64,000 bases of DNA. Origin: Phycisphaerales bacterium (GTDB lineage Bacteria; Planctomycetota; Phycisphaerae; Phycisphaerales; UBA1924). Shown one piece after another: positions 1-8,769 of this stretch. The stretch covers positions 142,667-206,666 of the forward strand of contig JAJDDC010000060.1 of NCBI GenBank assembly GCA_029260515.1, given 5' to 3'. A model generated the notes under the pieces. That model saw only the letters and a program-made list of their open reading frames with translations. It had not been told where the DNA came from and made no database searches. The first letter of the stretch is position 1, and every line of letters starts with the position of its first letter. Position numbers and translations under genes: made by a program.

Positions 1-1
1 C

Positions 2-3000
2 CGCGCCGGGGGGAACGCCGACATCTGGTGGGCCAAACGCGACGCCGACGCCTGGGCGCCGCCCGAGCCCATCGACGCGATCAACTCGCCCTCCGACGAA
101 CTCACGCCCTGCCCAACGCCCTCGGGCGACGCGCTCGTCTTCGCCTCAGACCGCCCCGCGGGCGCGGGCGGCTACGACCTCTGGATCACCCGACGCGATG
201 GCGACGCGTGGACCGAGCCAGTCTGGCTGGGCGACGACGTCAACACGCCGCACAACGACTACGCCCCCGGCCTCTCGCCCGACGGCCTCTGGCTCTGGTA
301 CGCCTCCAACCGACCGGACAAGCAACCCCAGGAAGCAATCGTCAGCAGGGATGCCGCTGCCAACACGATCGACCCCTTCGCGCCCCCGCCAACCCCGGGC
401 GACTACGACATCTACCGAGCCCGCCTGGCCGGCGACGCGGCCACGCTCGTCACCCGCATCGAAGAGCTGTGCTCGCCCGCCGACGACGTCTCGCCCGCGT
501 GGTCGCCCCAGGGCGATTTCGTCTACCTCGCCTCCGACCGCGCGCGGACCGACAACGCGGACAACGGTTTCGACCTCTACCGCGCCCGTATTTCGGACGC
601 CGTCCCGCTCGCGCCCGAGCCCCTCGGCCCGACGATCAACACGCCGCGCGACGAGATCGACCCGGGCGTCGCCCTGGGTGGCTTCGAACTGCTCTTCTCG
701 ATCGCGATCCCGGCCGACAGCGCCGACGACAGCCCCGACCTCGACCTCGCCCGCTCGCTCTCGCGCGAGGTCTACCCGGTCGTGGACGCCTCGCGCCTGC
801 GCCTCGACCTCTCCCGCCTCTGGGATCTCTTCGGCCCGTGGCTGCTCTGGCTGCTGCTCCTTCTGCTGCTGCTCTTGCTGTTCGTGAAGTTCCGTTCCAG
901 TCACGCCGCCCAGGGTCGCTGGCGGAAGCTGAGCCTGCTCGCCCGATGTCTGCTTCTCTCGCTGCTGATCCACGCGCTGCTGCTTGCGCTGCTGGGCCTG
1001 TGGCGTGTCTCGACGGGAATCGGCGATTTCCTCGACGAGGACGACGGCATGCGCATCCGCCTGACCTCCTCGCGGGGCGGTGTCGCGACACAGCTCACCG
1101 GCGCCTTCGTCGCCGCCCCCGCGCAGCTCGCCAGCTCCGAGCAGACCTCCCGCGCCCAGTCCCAGGCGGAGGCCGCGCCCGCGACGATGATGCAGGCCTC
1201 CGCGCAGCGCTCCGCACAACCCGCCCAGCGCGACGAGTCGACGCTCGAATCCTCACGCGCCGCCGAGCCCGTCCGCACCGCCGAGGCGTCCGCGATCCAG
1301 ACACCCGCGACCGACGCCCCGGTCACGACCCCGGCGCCCGCCCGCGCCCAGGCGGTCGCCGAGCACGCCGAGGCACGCCCCATCGCCGGCGTCGCCGAGC
1401 CCGCGCGCGCCCAACCGGCGCCCGCAGGCGCTACGACCACCGCCGCAGCCATAGAGCCCGGCGCCCGGCGCGACCAGAGCGTCGCGATGCGTCAAACCCC
1501 AGCCGCAGACGCCGCGCCCAGCGCCGCCTCGGACACAGCGATCCCCGCCCCCACGCCCGACACCTCGCCCCCGCCCGCCCCGGGCATGCGCCAGACCGAG
1601 CAGGCCCAGCGCGTCGCTGCGGGCGAGCAGGCGCCCGCCTCGGCGCTTGCGCGTCCCGCGCCCACCAGCGCGCCAGCGACCGCGATCGACGCCGGCCAGC
1701 ACGCGGCGAGCCTCGCGAGCACCGGCGCCGAAGCATCACCGATCTCGCCCGAACCGGCCGCGAGCACGACTCTGGGCGCCGCGGTCGCCGGGCAGTCAAC
1801 ACCATCCACGCGGGCGCCCGAGTTGGCGGCGCCCGCCCAGCAGGTTGCGCAGGCCGAGACTTCCCGTGCCGTGCCGGTGTCTGAGGCCGCGGCGACCGGG
1901 GCGCCCGTCGCCGCGTCGGCCACGACCGCGCTGGCGGCGCCGTCACGGAGCGACGCGGTCGCCGCCGCATCCCTGGTCACAAGCAATCCCGGACGCGCCA
2001 CACTCGACGCCCGATCGACCCAGACACAGTCGCCTGCTGAGGGCGCCTCGACCGACGCGGTCGCAGCGTCGAGCGCACCCGCCGTCCCGCCGACCGAGAC
2101 GCACGCGTCTGCGGGGCTCCCGCAGGCCGCCCGGCTCGCCGCGGCGACCGAGGCATCGCGCGAAAGCGGGAACACCCCCGCCCCGACCCGCCCCGCGCGG
2201 GCGCCCGGCGCGACCAACACCCCCGACGAGCCCGACCGGTTCGCGAGCATCACCCCGGGCGCCGCCGAGCTCGCGCCGCAAGACCAGCCCACGAGCGCCC
2301 CGCCCTCGGACGCCGACGCGGGCGAGCCCGCGGTCGCGATCGCCGCGACGGGGCGCCCAACACCCGCCGCCGCCGCCCTCTCCCTCCCCGCGGCGCGAGA
2401 CAACGCACCGGACCAGACCACTTCCGAGCAACTCGCGGCTGCGGCCGATCAGATCGACACCACCGCCCGCGAGTCCGCCCCGATCGCCCCGGACACATCG
2501 GCGTCCACGATCGAACGCGTGGCGCCCGCGTCCGCCTCGATCGAGCCGGCCGCGGGCGGCTCTGCACCGACCGAGAGCGCCATCGCTGACGCTGCGCCGA
2601 CGCCATCGAACGCGCGCGTTCGTCTCGCAGACGCCGCCGCGGCACTCGATGCCCGGCTCCCCGAAACCCCGGCGACGGGCGCGCCCGAGGTGACGACCAC
2701 GCTCGCCCAGGCCGCGTCCTTGTCCAGCGACACGACACGCCCCACGATCGACCAGGGCGAGCCCGCCCGGACCGCCGAGCTCGATCGCCTCGACCCCGAA
2801 TCGACCGTGTTCAGCCCGGACGCCAGCACGGACGCGTTGTCCGACCGAGCCGACGCCGCCCCCGAGCCCGCGTACGCGCGATCCGCCGCACCAGCCCGCC
2901 CGGGTCCCGCGCTCGCGCTCCCGGACGCGTCCACACCCGCGCCCGCACTCGCCGACGCGGGCGCGCCGAATGCAGAACCGCGTCCGACCAACATCCTCCC

Positions 3001-4267
3001 CCGGGCGGGTATCGACGCATCGAACTCCGCTTCGCCCGTGCTCGTCCGCATCGACACGCCCGCGAGCACACGCATCATTGACGCCCCGGACGCGACCTCC
3101 CTACGCGCGGCCGACGCCCCGCCCGAGCGCACGGCCCTCGCCCTCGGCCTCACCCCGGCCGCCGCGACCCCCCTCGACCTCCCGGCACTGCCCGCCCAGC
3201 CGGAGGTCTACCCGCAGCGCGACGAGATCGTCCGCCAGGAACTCGTCGAGCGCGGCGGTGGTTCCGAGGAGACAGAGAAGGCCGTCGCCGATGCCCTCGC
3301 CTGGCTCGCCCGCAACCAGAGCCAGGACGGGCGCTGGTCGAGCCAGGGCTTCCAACGCATCGGCGGCGCTTCCGGCGATCCGGCACGCTACGACTTCGAC
3401 GTCGCGACCACCGCGCTCGCTCTCCTGTGCTTCCTCGGCGCCGACCACACGCCCCTCGAGCAAGGCCCGTACCAGCACAACGTCGCCCGCGCCCTCGACT
3501 GGCTCCTCGCCCGCGAGGGCGAGCCCGGCGAGTTCCGCGCCGGCGAGTCCATGTACTCCCAGGCCATCGCCACCATCGCCCTGTGCGAGTCGTACGCCAT
3601 GACCCGCGACCCCCGCCTCGTCCCCCCCGTCCAGCGCGCTATCAACTTCATCGTCGGCGCCCGCAACGACACCGTCGGGGGCTGGCGCTACGAGCCCGGC
3701 CAGCCCGGCGACACCTCCGTCCTCGGCTGGATGGTCATGTCCTTCGAGAGCGCCCGCCGGTGCGGCATCGACATCGACCCCGCCGCCCCGACCACAGCCC
3801 ACCAGTGGCTCGACAACGTCATGGACCCCGACTGGCCCGGCCGCTACGCCTACCGCCCCGGGATGGAATCGACAAGGTCGATGACCGCCGAGGGCATGTT
3901 CGTCCGCCAGCTGCTCAAGATCGACCGCGACGACCCCCGCCAGCTCGGCGCCGCCCGCTACGTCCTCCAGGACCTCCCCCGCTGGAACGACGACGCCCCG
4001 ACCTACCAGTGGTACTACGCCACCCTCGCACTCTTCCAGCACGGCGGGGGCGCCTGGGACCGCTGGAACCGTTCGATGTCACGCGAACTCGTCGAGGCCC
4101 AGCGCGCCGACGGCCCCGCCGCCGGCTCATGGGACCCCACCGACCGATACGCCCAGATCGGTGGGCGCATCTACCAGACCGCCATCTGCACACTCAGCCT
4201 CGAGGTCTATTACCGCTACCTGCCCATGTACATCGACGAGCCCGTCGCGGGGATGGGCGGCGAGTAG
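2..4267 (+). CDS. 5'-truncated membrane protein: TolB/PD40-like repeats, Ala/Pro/Thr-rich linker, squalene-cyclase-like toroid
   Basis: The frame is open from base 2, so the gene begins upstream of the window; at least 1421 codons are present. Residues 1-260 (window numbering) hold TolB-like PD40 motifs such as FASDRPAGAGGYDLW and YLASDR...FDLYRAR. Two hydrophobic stretches follow at about 275-296 and 310-336. About 700 residues of Ala/Pro/Thr/Ser-rich low complexity come next. From about residue 1076 a prenyltransferase/squalene-oxidase-type domain starts (KAVADALAWLARNQSQDGRW) with repeated GGWRYEP and GWMVMSFESAR blocks typical of an alpha/alpha toroid. A methionine at 782 lies inside the coding frame just before the first membrane segment and is unlikely to be the real start. 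Such toroid proteins are common in planctomycetes. No cyclase aspartate motif (DXDD) was seen, so an enzymatic role is not claimed; envelope-anchored binding is an inference. Confidence 0.75.
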   Translation, partial: RAGGNADIWWAKRDADAWAPPEPIDAINSPSDELTPCPTPSGDALVFASDRPAGAGGYDLWITRRDGDAWTEPVWLGDDVNTPHNDYAPGLSPDGLWLWYASNRPDKQPQEAIVSRDAAANTIDPFAPPPTPGDYDIYRARLAGDAATLVTRIEELCSPADDVSPAWSPQGDFVYLASDRARTDNADNGFDLYRARISDAVPLAPEPLGPTINTPRDEIDPGVALGGFELLFSIAIPADSADDSPDLDLARSLSREVYPVVDASRLRLDLSRLWDLFGPWLLWLLLLLLLLLLFVKFRSSHAAQGRWRKLSLLARCLLLSLLIHALLLALLGLWRVSTGIGDFLDEDDGMRIRLTSSRGGVATQLTGAFVAAPAQLASSEQTSRAQSQAEAAPATMMQASAQRSAQPAQRDESTLESSRAAEPVRTAEASAIQTPATDAPVTTPAPARAQAVAEHAEARPIAGVAEPARAQPAPAGATTTAAAIEPGARRDQSVAMRQTPAADAAPSAASDTAIPAPTPDTSPPPAPGMRQTEQAQRVAAGEQAPASALARPAPTSAPATAIDAGQHAASLASTGAEASPISPEPAASTTLGAAVAGQSTPSTRAPELAAPAQQVAQAETSRAVPVSEAAATGAPVAASATTALAAPSRSDAVAAASLVTSNPGRATLDARSTQTQSPAEGASTDAVAASSAPAVPPTETHASAGLPQAARLAAATEASRESGNTPAPTRPARAPGATNTPDEPDRFASITPGAAELAPQDQPTSAPPSDADAGEPAVAIAATGRPTPAAAALSLPAARDNAPDQTTSEQLAAAADQIDTTARESAPIAPDTSASTIERVAPASASIEPAAGGSAPTESAIADAAPTPSNARVRLADAAAALDARLPETPATGAPEVTTTLAQAASLSSDTTRPTIDQGEPARTAELDRLDPESTVFSPDASTDALSDRADAAPEPAYARSAAPARPGPALALPDASTPAPALADAGAPNAEPRPTNILPRAGIDASNSASPVLVRIDTPASTRIIDAPDATSLRAADAPPERTALALGLTPAAATPLDLPALPAQPEVYPQRDEIVRQELVERGGGSEETEKAVADALAWLARNQSQDGRWSSQGFQRIGGASGDPARYDFDVATTALALLCFLGADHTPLEQGPYQHNVARALDWLLAREGEPGEFRAGESMYSQAIATIALCESYAMTRDPRLVPPVQRAINFIVGARNDTVGGWRYEPGQPGDTSVLGWMVMSFESARRCGIDIDPAAPTTAHQWLDNVMDPDWPGRYAYRPGMESTRSMTAEGMFVRQLLKIDRDDPRQLGAARYVLQDLPRWNDDAPTYQWYYATLALFQHGGGAWDRWNRSMSRELVEAQRADGPAAGSWDPTDRYAQIGGRIYQTAICTLSLEVYYRYLPMYIDEPVAGMGGE

Positions 4268-4647
4268 CCCGTCGCCGGCGGCATGCCGCAAGCCAACCCC
4301 AACGACACTGGGCGCCTCGACGACGCGTTCTCGACGAAGACCTGCGCGCCCACACCCAAGTGCCGGGGGGTCGGCCTCGCGCTCGGCGCCATAGACGGCC
4401 CCACACGCCTGATCGGCGTGATGGGTGAGGGTGGTCTCGAGCGCGTCGAGACGACGACGCCCCGCACAGCATCGAGGCGAGGCCCTGACGCCATCCGTCC
4501 GCGTCCAAGACGCACGCGAGAGTCCGGTCCGGTGTCGCACCCGCACCAACGGATGCGTCAAAAATCTTCCGGGAGGTGACAGATCCCGGTCCGAAGCCAG
4601 GTAGTCGCTCTGGAGACCCCTCGCGGGGGTCAGCCAAGGAGCGAGCC
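4268..4647. other. non-coding spacer with structured leader near its 3' end
   Basis: No convincing gene lies here. The last 80 bases hold three consecutive hairpins before the next gene: CCGGGA/TCCCGG (4569-4574 with 4584-4589), CCAG/CTGG (4597-4600 with 4610-4613) and GACCCC/GGGGTC (4615-4620 with 4626-4631). They are followed by the AAGGAG ribosome site at 4636-4641. The rest shows nothing recognisable. Confidence 0.4.
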
Positions 4648-7600
4648 ATGCAGACCTATCTCCGAGCCCTTCTCACCGCCGGCCTGTTCGTCGGCGCCGC
4701 CAACGCCCAGGTCACCGTCATGATGAGCCAGGACGCCTCGTCCGGGGTCGGCAACGCCGACAGCATCATCAGCAGCACCCGGGCGACCAGCGAGTTCGGG
4801 CGTTGGACGGCCTTCGCGTCCGCCGCCTCCGACCTCGTCGCCGGCGACTCCAACAACGCCTGGGACGTCTTCGTCCGCGACCGTGCTGGCGGCGCCACCG
4901 TCCGTGTCAGTGTCTCCTCCTCGGGCGCCCAGGCCATCGGCGACTCGGGGTGGGGCGGTGTCGCGGGGACGTCCCTCGGCGGCGTCGCGATCTCGCCCCT
5001 CGGGCGGTATGTCGTCTTCCCCTCGCGGGCTTCGGGCCTCGTGACGGGCGCGTCAAATGTCTTCAGCGACATCTACGTGCACGACCGCGACGCCGACGCC
5101 GACGGCGTCTACGACGAGCCCGCCGCGGTGAGCACCGCTCGGGTCTCGGTCTCCACGACCGGGGGCGATCCGAACGGGAACAGCTTCCAGCCCTCCATCA
5201 GCGATAACGGCGTGGTCGTCTTCGCCTCCGACGCCTCCAACCTCGTGCCCGCCGACGCGAACAACACGACCGACGTATTCGCCTGGTCTGGCGCCGCCAT
5301 CAGCCGCATCAGCCTCGACACTTCAGGCGCCGACCCCGACGGCCCGAGCAACACCCCGCTCATCGCCGCCGGCGGCGAGTACGTCGTCTTCTCCAGCGAC
5401 GCGACCGACCTGATCACGAGCGACACGAACACCGCGACCGATGTCTTCGCGCTGGGCCTGACAAGCGGGGCGTTGATCAGACTGAGCGAGCGGGAGGACG
5501 GGACGCAGGCGAGCGGCCCGAGCCGGGCGACCTCCATCTCCCACGCGGGCGACCTTGTCGTCTTCGAGTCCGCGTCGTGCAATCTGATCGACTCGTGCTC
5601 CACAGACACGAATGGCGTCACGGACGTCTACCTCGTGGACCGCGACTCGGACGGCGATTTCGTGCTCGACGAACCCGGCGACCGCGTGTTCACGCTCGTG
5701 AGTGTGACGAACGCCGGAGCACCCGCCAACGGCGCGAGCTTCGGCGGCTCGATCAACGCGTACGCGGGTCTGCAGCCCATCCTGGCGATCAGCACGCCGA
5801 TCCCGACCGTCGTCGCCTTCCGCAGCGCCGCGACCAACCTCACCGCCGCCGCAGATCCGGACGGCACGCTGCAGAACTTCTTCCAGCGTGACGTGATCCA
5901 GCAGACAACGACCCACGTCGGGACGCTCCCGGGCGGGGGGCGTGCCCTCGCGACGGGCGCGATCGCCAGCGAGGTCTCCGTCTCCACCGAGGGCGGGATG
6001 ATCGCCTTCACCGACTTTGGCGCCGCGCCGCGCCAGGCCTACTTGTTCGACGGCCAGGTCCTCGACACCGACGCCGACAGCCTGCTCGATTCCTGGGAGA
6101 TCGCCGGTATCGACGCCAACGCCGACGGCACGACCGATCTTGCGCCGCTGGGGACCAGCCCGTGGATGCAGGACGTGATCATCGAGGTGGACGCGATGCA
6201 GGGGCGCCTGCCTTCGCCCCGCACCCTGCAGCTCATCCAATCCATGTTCGGCCAGACCGATGCGCGCAGTGTCCGTCTGACGCTCATCATCGACGAGACC
6301 AACATCCCGCCGCAGACGTGGAGCGCCGACATCAACCCGATCACATGGCCCACCGAGTTCACGCCATTCAAGAACGCCTGGTTCGGCTCCGCCGCGGAGC
6401 GAGCCAGCCCCAACTGGCCCAATATCCGCCAGGCGAAACTCTGGGCCCACCGGTACTGCGTGTTCGCGGACCAGAACGTCTCGAACACGATCGCAGGCAT
6501 GGCCGAGATGCCGGGCAACGACATGTTCCTGACGCTCGGCGGCATCTGGTCGTGGTGGGGCGCCAACCCGGCCGTGCAGATCGGCGTGTTCATGCACGAG
6601 CTCGGGCACACGCTCAACCTGAACCACGGCGGCGGACCCGGCATCACGAACGCGGCGCAGCGTGCCATCGAGTACAAGCCCAACTACCCCTCCGTCGTAA
6701 ACCCGACATGGACCACGCCGCAGACCGGGTACGCGTCCAGCTGGTTCGGGAACCTGACCGAGAGCACCAACTCCGCGCCCAGCTCGCTACCCCCGATCTT
6801 CATCGACGAGTCGCAGCTCTTCGAGGCCGAGGGCATCGGCGGGTACTCCGGGTTCGTGGTCCCCGTCGGGCCGCCCCCGATGCGCCTCGTGAACCAGACC
6901 GGTGGCGTGGACTGGGACCGTGACGGCGCCTGCTGCCTGCCGTTCCCGGGTGTCTCGGCGGACACAAACTTCCTCGCCCCGGGCATGGGCGGACCCTCCC
7001 CCAACCAGCCCCTCTTCAGCCACAACGACTACGCCAATATCCAGGTCCAGATCGGCCGCACCGGGTCATTCGCGTCCAGCGCCCACGGCACATCGCTCCC
7101 CTCCGACGAGTACACCTACCAGGACTTCCAGACCCTCGAGTCCGTAGGAGACTGGGACGACAAGCTCGACAACTACGCGCTCGGCGAGCCCCTGTACGCC
7201 ATCGGCGGCTGGGAGACCTGGTGCGACGGCGGGCAGGACGCGCTCGTCTCCGACGAGTTCGCGCTCAGCCCTCCCAACTCGATCAAGATCTTCTTCGATG
7301 GGTCGGGCGAACTCGGCTCCGACATCGTCAAACGCTTCGAGGAGGACTCGGGGCGCCTGGTCCTGTCCACCAGCGTGTATGTCCCGTCCACTGCGACCGG
7401 GGAGGCGTACGTCGTCGGTCTCAACCGGTACTGCGAGGACGGGCACAACTGGTCGCTCCAGGTCGAGTTCAACGCGACCGAGGGCGTCGTCCGCGACTTC
7501 GACGGCGCCGTCCTCCCGCTCGCGTACGACCGCTGGGCAGAGTTCTGGGTCGAGATCGATCTCGACGCGGACCTGTACTCGATGTTCTACGACGGCATCC

Positions 7601-7935
7601 CGCTCGCCGAGGGTCTCGTCTGGTCGCAGCACGTCAGCGGCTCGTTCGGTGACCCGGGCCTGCCGCGCCTCCGGGCGCTCAACTTGTACGCCGAGGACAT
7701 CACGGAGATGTACTTCGACAACCTGTACCTGGCGCGCCCGGACCGCCACCCGCCGGAGGTCTGCGCCGCGGACCTGGCCGAACCCGTGGGCCAGCTCGAT
7801 TTCTCCGACGTGATCGCGTTCCTCACGGCGTACGCCGCGATGGAGCCACAGGCGGACCTGGCCGAGCCGTTCGGGGTATTCGACTTCTCCGATGTGATCG
7901 AGTTTCTCACGGTGTTCGGGTCGGGGTGCCCGTAG
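4648..7935 (+). CDS. secreted metzincin-like protein with TolB-like repeats and two C-terminal dockerin-like repeats
   Basis: 1095 residues from ATG 4648, chosen because AAGGAG (4636-4641) sits six bases upstream and the start opens a signal peptide ending near ANA-QV. Residues 20-470 contain repeated blocks of the type GRYVVFPSRASGLV, resembling TolB/WD40-like propeller units. A zinc metallopeptidase signature HELGHTLNLNH (HExxHxxxxxH) occurs at about residues 650-660, as in metzincins. A concanavalin-like region may follow at about 850-1020. The C-terminus has two dockerin-like units, ADLAEPVGQLDFSDVIAFL and ADLAEPFGVFDFSDVIEFL, and ends in GSGCP. It is predicted to be exported and surface-associated. 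Proteolytic activity follows from the motif only; the substrate is unknown. A strong terminator follows. Confidence 0.8.
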   Translation: MQTYLRALLTAGLFVGAANAQVTVMMSQDASSGVGNADSIISSTRATSEFGRWTAFASAASDLVAGDSNNAWDVFVRDRAGGATVRVSVSSSGAQAIGDSGWGGVAGTSLGGVAISPLGRYVVFPSRASGLVTGASNVFSDIYVHDRDADADGVYDEPAAVSTARVSVSTTGGDPNGNSFQPSISDNGVVVFASDASNLVPADANNTTDVFAWSGAAISRISLDTSGADPDGPSNTPLIAAGGEYVVFSSDATDLITSDTNTATDVFALGLTSGALIRLSEREDGTQASGPSRATSISHAGDLVVFESASCNLIDSCSTDTNGVTDVYLVDRDSDGDFVLDEPGDRVFTLVSVTNAGAPANGASFGGSINAYAGLQPILAISTPIPTVVAFRSAATNLTAAADPDGTLQNFFQRDVIQQTTTHVGTLPGGGRALATGAIASEVSVSTEGGMIAFTDFGAAPRQAYLFDGQVLDTDADSLLDSWEIAGIDANADGTTDLAPLGTSPWMQDVIIEVDAMQGRLPSPRTLQLIQSMFGQTDARSVRLTLIIDETNIPPQTWSADINPITWPTEFTPFKNAWFGSAAERASPNWPNIRQAKLWAHRYCVFADQNVSNTIAGMAEMPGNDMFLTLGGIWSWWGANPAVQIGVFMHELGHTLNLNHGGGPGITNAAQRAIEYKPNYPSVVNPTWTTPQTGYASSWFGNLTESTNSAPSSLPPIFIDESQLFEAEGIGGYSGFVVPVGPPPMRLVNQTGGVDWDRDGACCLPFPGVSADTNFLAPGMGGPSPNQPLFSHNDYANIQVQIGRTGSFASSAHGTSLPSDEYTYQDFQTLESVGDWDDKLDNYALGEPLYAIGGWETWCDGGQDALVSDEFALSPPNSIKIFFDGSGELGSDIVKRFEEDSGRLVLSTSVYVPSTATGEAYVVGLNRYCEDGHNWSLQVEFNATEGVVRDFDGAVLPLAYDRWAEFWVEIDLDADLYSMFYDGIPLAEGLVWSQHVSGSFGDPGLPRLRALNLYAEDITEMYFDNLYLARPDRHPPEVCAADLAEPVGQLDFSDVIAFLTAYAAMEPQADLAEPFGVFDFSDVIEFLTVFGSGCP

Positions 7936-7972
7936 GTGCACACCACGCTCCAGCGCACACGAACCGCCTCCA

Positions 7973-8014
7973 CGCGGGGCCGGCCGGGGGGGGCCGGCCC
8001 CGCGGGGGCTTTTT
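7973..8014 (+). terminator. intrinsic terminator
   Basis: A perfect 13-bp stem (7973-7985 with 7992-8004, CGCGGGGCCGGCC and its complement), a six-G loop, and a five-T run at 8010-8014. It ends the secreted metallopeptidase gene. Confidence 0.9.
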
Positions 8015-8172
8015 GGTGTGGCCACAGAGTCACCCGCCGGACGGGACCGCGCACAGACGCCGTGACACATCGAGTGTTGGGCCGCGAGGGAGGAGCATCG
8101 ACACACTCGGGAAGAAGCAATCGGGGCGTGAGTCCGCGTTGCGGTAAGATTGCGCAGACCCGAGACGCTTCG

Positions 8173-8766
8173 ATGCTGGAGAAGACCACAACCGCAATGC
8201 TTCAGGGCCTGACGGACCCGGACAACGACATTGTCTGGAGGGAGTTTGACGCCAGGTACCGCCCTGTGATCGAGCGGTTCGTTCGCCGCATGGGTCTTCC
8301 AGAGGCCGACGCGTCCGACGTGACACAGGACACTCTGCTCAAGTTTCTCCGCGCCTACCGGGCCGGGAGTTACGACCGCGAGCGCGGGCGACTGAGCTCA
8401 TGGATCATCAAGATCGCACGGAACTGCGCGTGCGATATGCTCCGCGCCCGGGCCGCCCGGGGAGAGCGGCGCGGAGCGTCGGCGTACGCCGTGATCCCGG
8501 GCGAGAACCAGCTGGAAATCATCTGGCGCGAGGAGTGCCGCGACGCGCTGCTCGAGGCAGCCCTCGCCAGGCTCCGGTCCGAGACCCGAACCGAGGAGCA
8601 GACGATCCGGATCTTCGAGATGCTGACGGCCGAGGGGTTGCCCGCGCAGCGGGTCGCGCAGGAGACCGGCGTGACACTCAACGACGTCTACCTCGCCAAG
8701 CACCGATGTCTCAAGCGACTGCGATCGATCGTGGCGGACATGTCCATCGCGTACGAGCTGGAGTGA
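8173..8766 (+). CDS. ECF-type RNA polymerase sigma factor
   Basis: 197 residues from ATG 8173 (MLEKTTTAML). The frame is open further upstream, but that stretch is low-complexity and crosses the terminator. Sigma region 2 is visible at about residues 20-95 (WREFDARYRPVIERFV, ASDVTQDTLLKFLRAY, SWIIKIARNCACDMLRAR). Region 4 lies at about 140-190 with helix-turn-helix AEGLPAQRVAQETGVTLNDV followed by KHRCLKRLR. It ends four bases before the kinase gene, so the pair is probably co-transcribed and translationally coupled. Planctomycetes carry many ECF factors next to Ser/Thr kinases; control by the neighbouring kinase is inferred. Confidence 0.9.
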   Translation: MLEKTTTAMLQGLTDPDNDIVWREFDARYRPVIERFVRRMGLPEADASDVTQDTLLKFLRAYRAGSYDRERGRLSSWIIKIARNCACDMLRARAARGERRGASAYAVIPGENQLEIIWREECRDALLEAALARLRSETRTEEQTIRIFEMLTAEGLPAQRVAQETGVTLNDVYLAKHRCLKRLRSIVADMSIAYELE

Positions 8767-8769
8767 GCG

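Noticed and set aside
4560..4631. c-di-GMP riboswitch
   Set aside because: Only short fragments resemble GEMM; the paired core and tetraloop-receptor are not recognisable. Kept only as a structured leader.
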